Of a stretch of DNA of 64,000 nucleotides, positions 10,838 to 22,630 are shown in pieces (position 1 is the first letter of the stretch; each line of letters begins with the position of its first letter). Position numbers and translations under genes: made by a program. The DNA comes from Echiichthys vipera. Its lineage: Eukaryota > Chordata > Actinopteri > Perciformes > Trachinidae. The DNA is taken from NCBI GenBank assembly GCA_963691815.1, contig OY829646.1:4947152-5011151 (forward strand), given 5' to 3'. The notes under the pieces were generated by a model. It was not told the DNA's origin. It searched no databases and saw nothing but the letters and a program-made list of their open reading frames with translations.

Positions 10838-13749
10838 TCAGCTTAAAAATAACAACATTGCTAAGGGCTTGTAAGCCCTAGCTTTAAGATTTATCAAAAA
10901 GGAAAGTTTTAAGTTTACTCTTAAATAAGGGGACAGTGTATGTATTCCGAATAACACTTGGGAGTTGGTTCTACTTTTGGAGACTCTAGGAACGACAAGT
11001 AGCCCTGCATTCTCAGAGCGCAGTGATCTAGTCGTGTAATACGGTACTATGAGCTCTTTAAGATACGATGGAGCCTGACCAATAAGAGCTTTGTAGGTAA
11101 GGAGAAGGATTTTAAATTCTATTCTAGATTTTACAGGTAGCCAGTGCAAAGAAGCTAATACAGGAGAAATATGTTCTCTTTGATTTGTTTTAGTTAGTAC
11201 ACGAGCTGCAGCATTTTGGACCAACTGGAGGCTCTTAACAGACTTATTGGAGCAGCCTGATAATAAGGAGTTTCAGTAGTCCAGCCTAGAAGTAACAAAT
11301 GCATGGACTAGTTTTTCTGCATCTTTCTGAGACACAATGTTAATAATTATCGCAATATTACGCAGGTGAAAATATGCAGTCCAGTAAATTTTATGTGAGA
11401 ATGGAAGGACAAATCCTGATCAAAAATAACACCCAGATTCCTTACTGTGGTGCTGGCAGACAACACAACATCATCCTGATTAACAATGTCTTAAGCTATT
11501 GAGTTTCGAAGGCCTTTGGGGCCAAGTACAATAACTTCAGTTTTGTCTGGGTTTAACATCAGGAAATTGCAGGTCATCCAGCTTTTTATTTCCTTAATGC
11601 ACATTTGAAGTTTATCTAACTGTTGGGTTTCTTCTGGTGTGATCGACAAATATAATTGTGTATCATCAGCATAACAATGAAAGTTTATGGAGTGCTTCCT
11701 TATAATATTTTCTAAGGGAAGCATATATAAGGTAAATAGAATCGGTCCAAGGACAGAACCCTGTGGGACTCCGTGACTAACTTTAGTGTGAATGGAGGAT
11801 TTGTCATTAACATGTACAAACTGAGATCTATCTGATAAATAAGACTTAAACCAGCTCAGTGCGGTTCCTTTAATGCCAATTAGATGCTCAAGTCTCTGTA
11901 GCAGGATGTGATGGTCAATAGTGTCGAAGGCCGCACTAAGATCTAGTAAGACCAGTACAGAGACAAGTCCTTTGTCTGAAGCTATAAGAAGGTTGTTAGT
12001 AATTTTCACCAGTGCTGTCTCAGTGCTATGATTCGCTCTAAATCCTGACTGGAAATCCTGAAATATCCCATTTTTATGTAAAAAGTCGCACAGCTGATTG
12101 GCGACTAATTTCTCGAGGATCTTAGAGAGAAAAGGAAGGTTAGATATAGGTCTATAGTTGGCTAGTACCTCAGGATCAAGACTGGGCTTTTTAAGAAGAG
12201 GTGTAACTACAGCTACTTTAAAAGACTGTGGTACATAACCTGCTGTTAAAGACATGTTAATCATATCTAATACAGGAGTGCTAACTATAGGTTACACTTC
12301 TTTAAGTAACCTAGTTGGAATAGAGTCTAGGAGACAAGTAGAGGGCTTTTATGCTGAAATAGTAGAGGTTAATTTGTTAAGGTTGACTGTAGAAAAGCAG
12401 TCCAAGAACATATCAGGTCGTACAGTTGGTTCCTGAGTTCCTGGGTTTGAAGAAAAATCTGTGCCAAGCGAGTTGATTTTTTCTCTAATAGTTATAATCT
12501 TGTCATTAAAGAAGGTCATGAAGTCGTTACTACTCAGGGTTATAGGAATACATGGCTCAATAGAGCTGTGGCTCTCTGTCAGCCTGACAGTGCTGAAAAG
12601 AAATCTAGGATTGTTCTTATTCTCCTCTATTAAAGATGAGTAATAGGCTGCTCTGGCATTACAGAGGGCCTTCCTATATGTTTTTAGACTTTCATGCCAA
12701 GCTAAGCGAGATTCCTCCAATTTAGTAGAGCGCCATTTACTTTATAATTTTCGCGATACTTGTTTTATTTCATGGGTTTGTGAGTTATACCACGGAGCTA
12801 ACTTCCTCTGTTTCATTATCTTTTTTTTTAAAGGAGCAACAGAGTCGAGTGTTGTGCGTAGAGAGCCTGCAACACTTTCAACAATGTGATCAATTTCAGA
12901 GAAACTGACGTTAATGCAGGAATCTTGAATATTAGAATAAGGCATTCAATTAAATGCAGATGGAATCGATTCCTTAAATTTAGTTATAGCACTATCAGAT
13001 AAACATCTAGTGTAGACACTTTTGCCTAGAAGTAAGTAGTCCTGTAATATGAATTCAAAAGTTGTTAAATAATGGTCTGAAAAAATAGTATTCTGTGGAA
13101 AGACTTTTAAGTCATTGATTTCCACACCATAAGCCAAAACAAGGTTGAGGGTGTGATTAAAACAGTGAGTAGGTTTATGTACACTCTGACTAAAACCAAT
13201 CGAATCTAATAGAGAGATAAACGCAGTACTAAGGCTATTATTAACAACGTCCACGTGAATATTAAAATCTCCTAAAATGATTACTTTATCAGATTTAAGG
13301 ACTAAATTTGACAGAAACTCTAAGAATTCAGACAGAAATTCAGAGTACGGACCAGGAGCATGGTACACTATAACAAGTATAATTGGCTGCACAGTTTTCC
13401 AGGTTGAATATGAAAGACTAAGAACAAGACTTTCAAATGAATTATAATTTAGTTTAGGTTTAGGGTTTATTAATAGGCCTGAGTCATAAATAGCTGCAAC
13501 GCCTCCTCCTCGACCACTGCCTCGAGGAATATGAGTATTAATATGACTGGGAGGAGTGGATTCATTTAGGCGCACATATTCTTCATGACACAGCCAAGTT
13601 TCAGTCAGACAGAGTAAATCAATATGGTTATCTGATATCAGATCATTTACTAGTACAGCTTTAGATGACAGAGATCTGATGTTTAAAAGGCCACATTTTA
13701 TTTTCTGATTTTGTTGCATTATCGCAGATTTGGTGTCGATTTGTATCAA
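10838..13749 (-). pseudogene. L2 ORF2: APE endonuclease and reverse transcriptase, broken
   Basis: Would nick target DNA and reverse-transcribe the element RNA. The endonuclease spans 13749-12946 and shows LLNIRSLSSK, CLTETWL, ILGDFNIH and SDHYL motifs. A linker follows at 12945-12349. The reverse transcriptase at 12264-11491 has NYRPISNLPF, LDLSAAFDTIDH, GVPQGSVLGP and the catalytic YADDTQ. A C-terminal segment at 11224-10838 contains the LHWLPVKSRIEFK motif. The pieces sit in different frames with stops near 12945, 12300 and 11490, and part of the C-terminus is lost near 10970. The product cannot be made as one chain. Confidence 0.93.
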
Positions 13750-13758
13750 GTTTTTCTG

Positions 13759-14297
13759 TCATATTTCAATCTCATCAAATTTCCGTTTATCCTTAGCCAG
13801 CAGTTTCAAATGGGACTCAATGTCGCCCGCTCTGGCCCCTGGGATGCATTTTACTATGGTCCCTGGTGTCGCTAAGTTCACGTTTCTCAGAATGGAGCTG
13901 CCAATTACCAGTGTTGTTTCCTCAGCAGGTGTGTCACTGAGTGGAGAAAACATGTTTGAAACATGAACGGGCAGATGGTTAACCATGGGCTTTGATTTAG
14001 AACTATGCTTTCCTCTCACAGTCACCCAGGAGGACCCTGGCTGCTCAGGGATTGCCCGGGGAGGGTTAGCAGAACACTATGTGGCTTTGCATCGCCTAAA
14101 GATATAGGTGGCCGGCTAGCTACCGTAGCACAAGACTGAGCTTCCATGGTGCTGAGCCGTGCCTCTAACTCACTGAGCCTCGTCTCCAGCGCTACAAATA
14201 CACAACACTTATTAGATCTACCATTATCACTAAAGGAGGCAGAGGAGTAGCTAAACATAAGACACTCCAAGCAAGAGAGAGCGGGGGAAGCCATCAC
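13759..14297 (-). pseudogene. L2 ORF1 with truncated esterase domain
   Basis: From the minus-strand start at 14297 a heptad-like stretch (ALETRLSELEARLSTMEAQ) suggests a coiled coil. In the next frame (14025-13759) comes the start of an SGNH/GDSL-type esterase domain (VIGSSILRNV, with the putative nucleophile serine in GSS). The domain stops after about 50 residues at KRKFDEIEI, and the ORF2 endonuclease begins about 10 bases later. Most of the esterase is therefore missing, which looks like an internal deletion. L2/CR1-group ORF1 proteins commonly carry such an esterase; that point is recalled. Confidence 0.8.
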
Positions 14298-14642
14298 CAG
14301 CCGAGAAGCTAACTTCTAAGTTAAAGTGGCTAACAGCGTGTAACGTTTAATTAGCAAGAAAGAAGGAGAGCTGTGAGTGCTTGAGTAGAACTAGTTGATG
14401 TTTAAATGTTAAGCGGTTACCGTAACAACAAGCAACAAACAGAACGCGACAGACACATTTACTTAAACAAAACTATAAAGACTGATCAGAGAGGTAATGT
14501 TATGTTTGACACTGTCATGAAAAACTAAACATAGAGGCATCCAGGAGGACAGCTAATTAATTAGTTACTAAGTCTCTTCCTGTTTATCCGTCACTACGGC
14601 AACCTCGTTTTTTTGTGTTTTTTTTTACGAATGTACTAAAGT

Positions 14643-14975
14643 AGATTTAGTAAATTTACCAAATTAATTTAAAAATAACCAAATAAAAATTAGATTTAAT
14701 ACATTGACCAAACTAATTTAAAAATAAACAAATAAAATATAGATTTAATACATTGACCAAACTAATTTAAAAATAAACAAATAAGAAGCAGATTTAGTAC
14801 ATTGACCTAACTAATTTAAAATAAACAAATAAGAAGCAGATTTAGTACATTGACCTAACCAATTTAAAAATAAACACACAAAAAGCAGATTTAGTACATT
14901 GACCAAATTAGTTTAAAAATAAAAAGTAGATTTAGTACTTTGACTAAATTAATTTAAAAGTACATTAATAAAAAA
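14643..14975. repeat. 49-bp minisatellite, about 7 units
   Basis: The unit core AGATTTAGTACATTGACC then AATTTAAAAATAAAC restarts near 14643, 14692, 14741, 14790, 14838, 14887 and 14928. The period is 49 bp except for the shorter last unit. AT-rich and non-coding, it lies just outside the L2 5' end. Confidence 0.92.
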
Positions 14976-16787
14976 GATAATGATAAAGTAATCCTGTGTT
15001 TCCACTGCAGCTTTGATACACACACTTACCAGCAGCCGCTCCTTACTCAAACATCTTTGAACTGTAGTATAATGTAATGAAATAAAATAAAAGCTTGTAT
15101 TATTTACTGAAACTGTGATGTAATAGTTAAATCATCCAGGAGACTTCATATTTTCTCTTACTAAAGTAAACTAAATTTGAAATAGAATATTAAGACAGGA
15201 AAGCCTGTAGCTCCATCCACTGCTATACAAAGTCCGGATAATACATTGTACAGCTGATTTAGTTCTGCTTATAACACACTGCTGAATAGGTTTACTCACA
15301 GTCAACTGTATCATTAAGGTGGAACCTTCACATTTCAAGCTTTATAAATATAAAGACATGAATAAAGCATATATAATAATAACTACATGTACCCAAGAAC
15401 TGTACTTGTAATGGGTATTTTTGGATTACTTGTGTCACAGCAGACAAAAATGGTTAGAGACTAGCTGGTGAACAAGCGACAGATATTTGTCTCAGGAGTT
15501 GGTGGGGACAAAAACAGAGCTGAAAGAGAGAGAATATTGGCCTCACATGCATCTGGGGTAAACAAGTTTGTTTTTCTTTCACAATCACTATAATCTTCAG
15601 CTAAACGGACGGTGCACTTGCAAAAAGGAAAGTGGAGATCAGAGAGAGTTTATTTGTATTCATGCTCACAGTTTTACAACAGAATAAAAACAGAATGTAT
15701 GAATTGTAAGAAAGATTTAGATATGTATACAAGATTAAATGCTGTTAAAATACACAACTACAGGATTATCTACATACACCCATTCATTTATACTCATACG
15801 TAAATACTCACATAAACCCAATCCTACCCTTGCATACAACCATGCATCATTTTTTGTTTAAATGCCAAAAAACCCCATAAAACTGCAAATAATACAGATA
15901 TAAACACATAGGGGAGACAGCAGAAGAGGATTGATGCACCAGCCTTTATCCCGGTACTGTACTAAGTGGATAGTGACGCCACCCCAAATAAATTATAATG
16001 ATGCTCTGTAATGTCTGCATGTGTAATTAACCCTTGTACATCACCAGGGACATTTTGGGCTTTTTAGTTAAACAATTTATGATTACTTTGTTAATGCATA
16101 TTGTATATATGTTGACAACTTTGGGGAATCTGAATTAACCCTTTAAAAAAACAATTTTACATAATAACACAAACAAACTATCTGATCGAGGTAGCTGTAG
16201 AACAGAAACTCCTGATCTGCGAGGTAAAATTACTGTTTTTGTCAAAGAAGGTGGTTTTGAAGAGCATAGATAGGCTTCAGTTTCCCATCAGAAAGCGTTG
16301 TCTGAGCAAGGTAAAGTGATGAAAACATTAGCATACACTATAATATTGATTTTTTTTTTAGGTGACTGAAATACATTTCGTGGCTGCTCAGTACGGAAAC
16401 ACAATGATCTATCTTTATCTTTAAAACCTCTTTGATCTCACCGCCATAACAACATAATATCACAAGTTATGTTATATCAGGCTTTCAATCTAGAGCCTTT
16501 TCATATATTGAGCCGTTTTCTCAAATCCAAGCATTTCTCCTAGTTTGCACTAGTGGTCTTGCTCCTGTATTATGGATCACTGCAGTGTTTGAAGCAATGC
16601 ATCAAGATCAGTGCTGTTTGTAGGTCGTTGTTATTTGTGGCATTAGGTAAACAACCTGGCATTTAAAGGGTTAAAACTCTGAGAATGAATGAATATTTGG
16701 TAGTTATGATCAAGGATGAGGTTAGTTAAAGATAACATTAATATATCATTCTATGGCAGCTTTTAGATGTGGACAGTTTTGCCTTAG
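14976..16787. other. AT-rich intergenic
   Basis: No gene. Small open frames near 15612 and elsewhere lack recognisable motifs. Confidence 0.4.
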
Positions 16788-17480
16788 AGTGAAATTCCGG
16801 CGTAAAATCATCCCAGGGTCTTTTTCGGCAAATCAACTCATCAAATAAGCCATCGAGAAAAAAATGTTTTGTGTAACAACTATTAACGGGGAAATCCTGG
16901 ACAGCTCGGGGCAGCACGGTGAAGGGATTAAAACGCCTTTTTCAATCACTAAAACTGTTCAAAATAACACCAAACGTCTGCAGTAGCATGATAAGAGTCC
17001 CTACACATTATCCAAAGCACCAACAACATAGTGAACCCACAGTTTATTTAAAAAGTGTTCGAAAAACTTACCTACTGGCTCCTGTACCAGGTCCTCTCAT
17101 AGTAAAATCATTTCAAGTAGATTACCAAAGTAAATCCAAAAGGAAGAGTTCCATTGGTACTTTGGTTAATGTGCAATAAATGTTCCTTATTTTTAAATTG
17201 AGACTCGTAACATTTTTTATCGTCATTGTGTAATTTTTATGATGTAAAGTGACCGAACAAAAGTGGTATCGCCTCCAAATATCGGCTCAAAAAAATCTGT
17301 ATCGGTCATCGGCTAAAGAAAAAAAAAAACAGTATTGGCATCAGCAAGATCCCTAGTTTAATGTCTCACTGTACTGCCCGGAGCTAATCAGTGTTTTAGC
17401 TGCATTCAGCTATAAGTGACTCTACCAGATTTCTCTGTCAATCATTACTTTTAAGTGATGCACAAGGGTTAATTATTTTC
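16788..17480. mobile_element. TTAA-type foldback MITE, interrupted copy
   Basis: The left half (AGTGAAATTCCGGCGTAAAA from 16788 to about 17180) matches the 55378-56059 element. The right half resumes at about 17370 with CCGGAGCTAATCAGTGTT. Between them lies unrelated sequence (17185-17360). The left flank is TTAG instead of TTAA. The right end is poorly preserved near 17480. Confidence 0.75.
17185..17360. mobile_element. Insertion inside the MITE
   Basis: About 175 bases containing ATATCGGCTC, GTATCGGTCATCGGC and GTATTGGCATC separate the two MITE halves. The ATCGGC words resemble termini of a common fish DNA-transposon repeat, but I cannot name it with confidence. Confidence 0.5.
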
Positions 17481-19179
17481 TTTGCTAAGAAGTTCAACAT
17501 ATCACCTTAAAAGGTGTTCACAGTTCATGTCCAAATGAGGCAGCTCAGTCTGTGGGGACCCGGATCGCCGGTACAAACTTGAACAGAAAAATAACTGCAT
17601 CTGTAATTATAATTGAGCATTACATTCAAGACACGGCTGTACCTCACTACAGTCAGTTAACAGTAGAACCATAACTTGTATGTTGCTCAATTGGAATTAC
17701 TGCTTGTATTAAACTACAAGTTGTTATCATTATCACAGTAATAGTGGCTGTCATATCACTTCCCCTTGTTGCTGCAGCCTTTCCTCACAGAAATCAATCA
17801 GTCTCATCTTAGCTTATGACAGTAACATTAACATGTAATATTCTGTTGTTTTTAGTTGTTCTTTTTCCATCAGTGCATTTTTCATGAAGGACTGGATCTC
17901 TTCATACCCTGGCCTGCTAAAATTGCAATTCACTGCTTTAATCAATCTAATGCACTGGACAGCAGACTCTCTGGAGAAAATGACAAACAAACCAGCAAAC
18001 CAGCGGAACTGCTTTGCCAAGTCCAAATCAGGTGGACTAGACGTCGAGGATAAAGTCAAGGCCCCAGACTTCTGACTTCAGAAATCAAAAGAACACTGGC
18101 CTTTTCCCTTTTCCTTCTCCATTTACTTTCTTATTTAAACAGGTTTTACTAATCATTCTGATTCTATTCTTGTGTTTTTGTATGACTTGTTGAATAAGAC
18201 ATTTTGAACAGCGATTTGGGGACAGCTTGTCTACTGAGACAAAGCAGGTGTACTTTGAGCTCTGGGGAGCACAAAAGGTCCAAGTGCCTTTTCCAAGAGG
18301 GGGTAATGCAGCGTAAAATCTATGCATGGGTCCTTTTTGTTACAATTTGACCTCCTCTCCTCCTACTCTCTTGTAATAAAAGTACAATGAACAAATCGCA
18401 TCACAACCCACTTCTCGACAGCCAGGTCTCCTCAGGGACCGGGGGGATGTTACTGCGGTTACGATAGAGGTGCCCTCGTCCATGCCCAGACAGAAAGAGA
18501 TGGAGGGGGAAAGAGAGCTTTTTGAATTCATTGTTGTGTTTCATTTGATCTGTGTAAAACTGGCTGAGATGACTGACTGGTGCTTGACCTGGGGTGAAGA
18601 GGGATGTGAGGAGAGACAAGGGGGAATAAAGAGGAGGAGGGTTTAAACTTGATATATGATGCTGGAGTTACTTGTAGCCTTGTGTATAAGACTGGTGAAA
18701 CTCGCGCTGCTACAAGCATTACAGCGTAGTACTTATGTCACCAGAACTCGGCTTCACCCATATCGATTAAATCCATACACATCTTTTTTTTTCAAAAATA
18801 AAAGCAGAATTGGATCCTCTGTGTCCTGCTAGACATGCCTGAGCTGATCTTTTCCTCTCCATGGACTCCTCTTCTGTTGGGCTGCGGAAGATGCTGTTTG
18901 TTCAAGACCAATAAAAATCTAAATACTGAAAAAAACAATGGTACCATCCCTATCTAGAAATATATATTGCACACTGTTGAAGTTATGTTCCAGGGCTGGA
19001 TTTTCAGGTATTCACGTGATTACAAATATGAATGAGATTTTAAACAAATTATTTTTTACTTTTGCAACAGAATCCAGAAGTTCTGGATTCAGTGTATTAA
19101 CAGCATATTTCCCACAAAGCCCTATATCAATCCAATGCATGGAATAGAATCTGTAACATTCAACATTCTGTTGTTATGG
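17481..19179. other. Unassigned intergenic
   Basis: No repeat shared with the rest of the window. A minus-strand frame at 18059-17814 (81 aa, containing RWFAGLFVIF) is the only one that looks mildly protein-like, but I recognise no family and see no supporting exon structure. Confidence 0.35.
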
Positions 19180-20875
19180 GCAATGTACAACAAAATGAAC
19201 TAGCATACTAACGGCGCTAACGCAGAGCCACCCAGAGTACCGTGAGTGCAGTCTGATGTGTTTAACGGAGACATAGCTGCACAGGGACATCAGGGACCAG
19301 AAAGTCTCCGTTGATGGCCTCAATACCATTCTGGCTGATCGGGACTGCATCGACAGCAGTAAGCGGAAAGGAGGGGGGCTTGCCATTCTAGTAAACAGCA
19401 GATGGTGTAATCCTGGTCATATCACCGGGAGACTTTAACCGCGTCACCTTGGATAGAGTTCTGCCGACCTTCCAACAGTATGTGAGCTGTCCTACCAGAG
19501 AGGAGAGGACTCTCGACCTGATGTATGCTAACATTAAGGATGCATACATCTCCTTGTCTGTCCCCCTTCTGGGCAGGTCAGATCATAACCTGGTTCACCT
19601 AAAACCCTGCTATGTGCCTCTGGTGAAGAGGAAGCCTATGACCACAAGGACTGTGAGGAGGTCGTCTGAGGAGGCTTATGAGACACTGCAGGGCTGCTTT
19701 GAAGTGACTGACTGGCCTGCACTTAGTGAGCCGCACGGGCAGGACATAGATGGGCTCACTGAGAGCATCACAGACTACATTAATTTTTGTGTGGACTGCA
19801 ATATCTAAGCTCGGACTGTAACCAAGGACATTAAGGCCATCCTGAATGAAAAGAAGCAAGCATAGAGATGGCAACCGTGATGAGGTGAGGAGAGTGCAAG
19901 GGGTTCTCAGAATTAAATTCAGGGAGGCTAAAGACAATTATAGGAGAAAGCTGGAGAATAAATTCCAGCGAAACAACATGAGGGATGTGTGGAGTGGCAT
20001 GAGAACCATCACCGGGTTCCAGAAGACTGGTAGCACGGGGATGGAGGACCATGTGGACCAGGCCAATGAACTGAACCTATTTTTCAATAGGTTTGATACT
20101 GCGGACCATCCCCCACAGGACTCTGCTGCTGGCTGCCCTTCAACGACCTGCCCCTACTCCTCCTCCTTACAGACCCCTTGCCTTCCCCTCACCACCTCAC
20201 TTCACACCTACCTATTCCACTCCTCCCCCCTGCTCTACACCATGTCCTCCAAAACCTGACGACCTCAGCCCTCCCCCAACGGATACCTCTACAGTGTCCT
20301 TCACACCTGACCTGGTGAGAAGAAGGCTGACGAGACTCCACTCTGGCAAAGCTGCAGGCCCTGATGGTGTATTTCCCATTGTGCTTAAAGCCTGTGCCCC
20401 CCAGCTGCGTGGAGTACTGAGTCAAGTCTTTAGCCTGAGCCTGCACCTCCAGGGGATCCCTGTGCTGTGGAAGATGTCCTGCCTCGTGCCTGGGCCAAAG
20501 ACGCCGCATGCCAGTGGCCCTCAGGACTACAGACCCATGGCCCTGACGTCCCACATCATGAAGACCATGGAGAGACTCATCCTGGAGCAGCTAAGGCCTA
20601 TGGTCAGGCCCTTCACTGATCCACTACAGTTTGCTGTAATGTCTCCCGCCCCCTTTACGACACATTAGCCCAGCAGAGGAGCACCCTCAGCAGAAGACTC
20701 CTCGCACCCAAATGCACCACAGAGCGCCACAGGAAATCTTTGCTGCCTGTGGTCATTAAACTATACAACGCATCCCTTTGATAGTCTGTCACCCCCTCTC
20801 TGTAATATGGACTGTATTTTCTGTATTGTATCTATATATATTACCAATGTAATTTTTACATTATATATATATATA
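19180..20875 (+). mobile_element. Rex1/Babar-type LINE, internally deleted
   Basis: A plus-strand CR1-group LINE. Degraded endonuclease sequence (from about 19180, with TREERTLDLMYANIKDAY and RSDHNLVHL near 19449-19610) is followed by the inter-domain region (ESITDYINFCVDC) and the start of the reverse transcriptase (GKAAGPDGVFP, PQDYRPMALTSH, to LRPMVRPFTDPLQFA near 20630). The sequence then jumps to the very end of the protein (RLLAPKCTTERHRKSLLP near 20695) and the 3' UTR. The catalytic RT core is missing, and stops and frameshifts are frequent. The domain order matches the copy at 52722-55345. Confidence 0.85.
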
Positions 20876-22350
20876 ATAGCAGACGTGGAGGACAGTTACA
20901 AGTACCTTGGAAAACCACAGGCAAATGGCAACCTCGAACAGGAAACAAGGAAAGCGGCAACTGCCAAATACCTCCGGCGAGTAAGACAAGTCCTAAGAAG
21001 CCAGCTCAATGGCAAAAACAAGTCTCGGGCAATAAAGAGCTACTCCCTGCCAGTGATCAGATAACCTGCGGGAATAATCAGGTGGCCAAAGGACAAGAAA
21101 CAGAGCTCCTCACCATGCATGGCGGGTTCCATCCCCAATTCCAGCACCCTGAGACTGTACGCAAGCCGTAAGGAAGGAAGCCGTGGACTAGTGAGCGTGA
21201 GAGCCACTATCCAGGATAAAACATCCTAGCTTCATGAATACATCAAAGATAAGGCCCCAACGGATGACATACTCAGGGCCTACTCACACTGTCCTTCTGG
21301 CCGGGGCCAAAACCGTTTTTTCAGCTAAAGCCTAGTACCTTTAAGCCGTGTGACGTGTTAAGGCGTGATGGCGTATGGACAGCAAGAAGCATTGGCCGGC
21401 CCTGGCAGTGTGAGTACAAACGGGGCTGGGGCGCGGGGGGGAGAGGGAGGGGGGACAAGTACCCTAAAGTCCGGGTCGCGGTCCGGAAGGACAGTGTGAG
21501 TACGCTCTCAGTGAATGTCTCAGACAATGGCGAGCAAATGAGAAGATGCTGGAGGAGGAGCCAACATGGGAGAACAAGCCCCCCACGGCATGTACCACCG
21601 GAACGTCACTGAAGTGGCTGATCTCAAGAAGTCCTACCAATGGCTAGAGAGGGCTGGCCTACATGACACCACTGAGGCACTCATCATGGCGGATAGAGGC
21701 CCAGATATACCACACCAGACAAGACTCAAGGTGTAGGTTGTGCAAAGAGGCACCTGAAATGATCCAACACATAACCGCAGGGTGCAAGATGCTGGTAGGG
21801 AAAGCATACATGGAACGGCATAACCAAGTGGCTGACATAGTGTACAGAAACATCTGTGCAGAGTATGGACTGGAAACCCCAAGATCCAAATAGGAAACTC
21901 CTCCAAAGGTGGTGGAGAATGAGCAAGCAAAGATCCTGTGGGACTTCCAGATACAGACTGACAGGATGGTAATGGCAAACCAACCAGATATCGTGGTGAA
22001 GGAAAGAGGACAGAGGAAAGCCGTGGTGGTGGATGTGGCGATACCAAGCGATGGGAACATCCGCAAAAAGGAACACGAGAAACTTGAAAAATACCAAGGG
22101 CTCAGAGAGGAGCTGGAGAGAGCCTGGAAGGTAAAGGTGACAGTAGTGCGATGTGATGATCAGAGCACTAGGGGCAGTGACCCCTAGCTGGAGGAGTGGT
22201 TACAGCAGAATAACCTCGGACGTCTCGGTCCAGAAAAGTGCAGTGCTCGGAATGGCAAAGATACAGCTCCCTGGCCTCTGGTAGAGGACCCAAGCTTAGA
22301 GAGAGGGTCAACCACCTGAGGAGAAGATTGTTTATATACATGTATACGGT
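20876..22350 (+). mobile_element. R4/Rex6-type LINE with restriction-like endonuclease, 5' truncated
   Basis: A plus-strand copy retaining only the C-terminal part of its protein: DSYKYLGKPQANGN (about 20890), RRVRQVLRSQLNGKNK, a CCHC-type motif CRLCKEAPEMIQHITAGC (about 21730), then RHNQV, and a PD...D arrangement (NQPDIVV, AVVVDVAIPSD at about 21980-22050). This is the layout of the C-terminal restriction-like endonuclease of R2/R4-type LINEs, which cuts the target for priming. The reverse transcriptase core is absent. The frame is broken by a small insertion at 21277-21506 and by shifts near 21060 and 21895. The 3' end runs into a TATATA stretch at about 22350. Confidence 0.85.
21277..21506. 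mobile_element. Small MITE-like insertion within the R4-type LINE
   Basis: About 230 bases interrupt the coding sequence. The ends are inverted repeats: TACTCACACTGTCCTTCTGG inward from the left, and the complement of GGAAGGACAGTGTGAGTA on the right. CTCAG is found at both outer flanks (21272-21276 and 21507-21511), a possible target duplication. The interior is GC-rich and non-coding. Confidence 0.7.
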
Positions 22351-22362
22351 TTATATATATAT

Positions 22363-22395
22363 GAAGAGCTCTTTTACAAAACGAGATAAACGCCA
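22363..22395 (+). repeat. Left TIR of the 4.2-kb transposon
   Basis: Inverted match to 26564-26596. A related subterminal motif, CCAAATCGCTATATTTCC, lies at about 22472 and resembles the inward-read right end CCAAAACGCTATAAATCC. It may be a transposase-binding repeat. Confidence 0.75.
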
Positions 22396-22574
22396 AATTT
22401 AAAAAAAATGAGTTTTTCATGCCACTTTGCTGTATACAGAACCTTTTCACTGCTTCATCAGTGTTTCATGCCAAATCGCTATATTTCCTTGTTTAAAATG
22501 GTCCTCAAGATGGAGTTCCTTTCCAAACCGCGACAAGCACCAAACCTATTTTTAGCCTAAACGCGATACGTCCT

Positions 22575-22630
22575 CTCGACCAATCAGAATCCAGTGAGCG
22601 TTCTACGCGATCCAACATGGCGGCGCTCTG
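22575..22630 (+). promoter_or_regulatory. Putative promoter with CCAAT and CCAACATGGCGGC
   Basis: CGACCAATCAGAA at about 22578 is a CCAAT-box type motif. CCAACATGGCGGCG at about 22612 resembles a YY1/initiator-type element seen at TATA-less vertebrate promoters. The ATG in the latter opens a tiny frame that stops after four codons, so the main start is more likely 22666. Confidence 0.4.

Larger units (their letters stand above)
10186..14612 (-). mobile_element. L2-clade (Maui-like) LINE, nearly full length
   Basis: A minus-strand non-LTR retrotransposon of about 4.4 kb. In element order it has a 5' UTR (about 14612-14298), a short ORF1 remnant, an ORF2 with APE endonuclease and reverse transcriptase (13749-10838), and a long 3' UTR ending in an AATTG-type tail (10186-10210). 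The same 3' UTR occurs in the fragments at 2206-2530 and 58430-59411. The ORFs are broken by frameshifts and stops. No clear target-site duplication was seen, and the left edge could lie anywhere in the AATTC-rich tail. Confidence 0.93.

Noticed and set aside
14643..14975. CRISPR-like regular repeats
   Set aside because: The units are contiguous with no unique spacers and the genome is vertebrate; this is a minisatellite.
17814..18059. Possible host exon on the minus strand (81 codons)
   Set aside because: No recognised domain, no convincing splice partners and overlapping open frames on the other strand. Left as unassigned.
20189..20554. Minus-strand frame opposite the Rex1 linker, and similar antisense frames at 53027-53538 and 60508-61008
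   Set aside because: Shadows of LINE coding sequence on the other strand.
21634..22097. Several long minus-strand frames over the R4-type LINE
   Set aside because: Antisense of the endonuclease coding region, with no independent motif.
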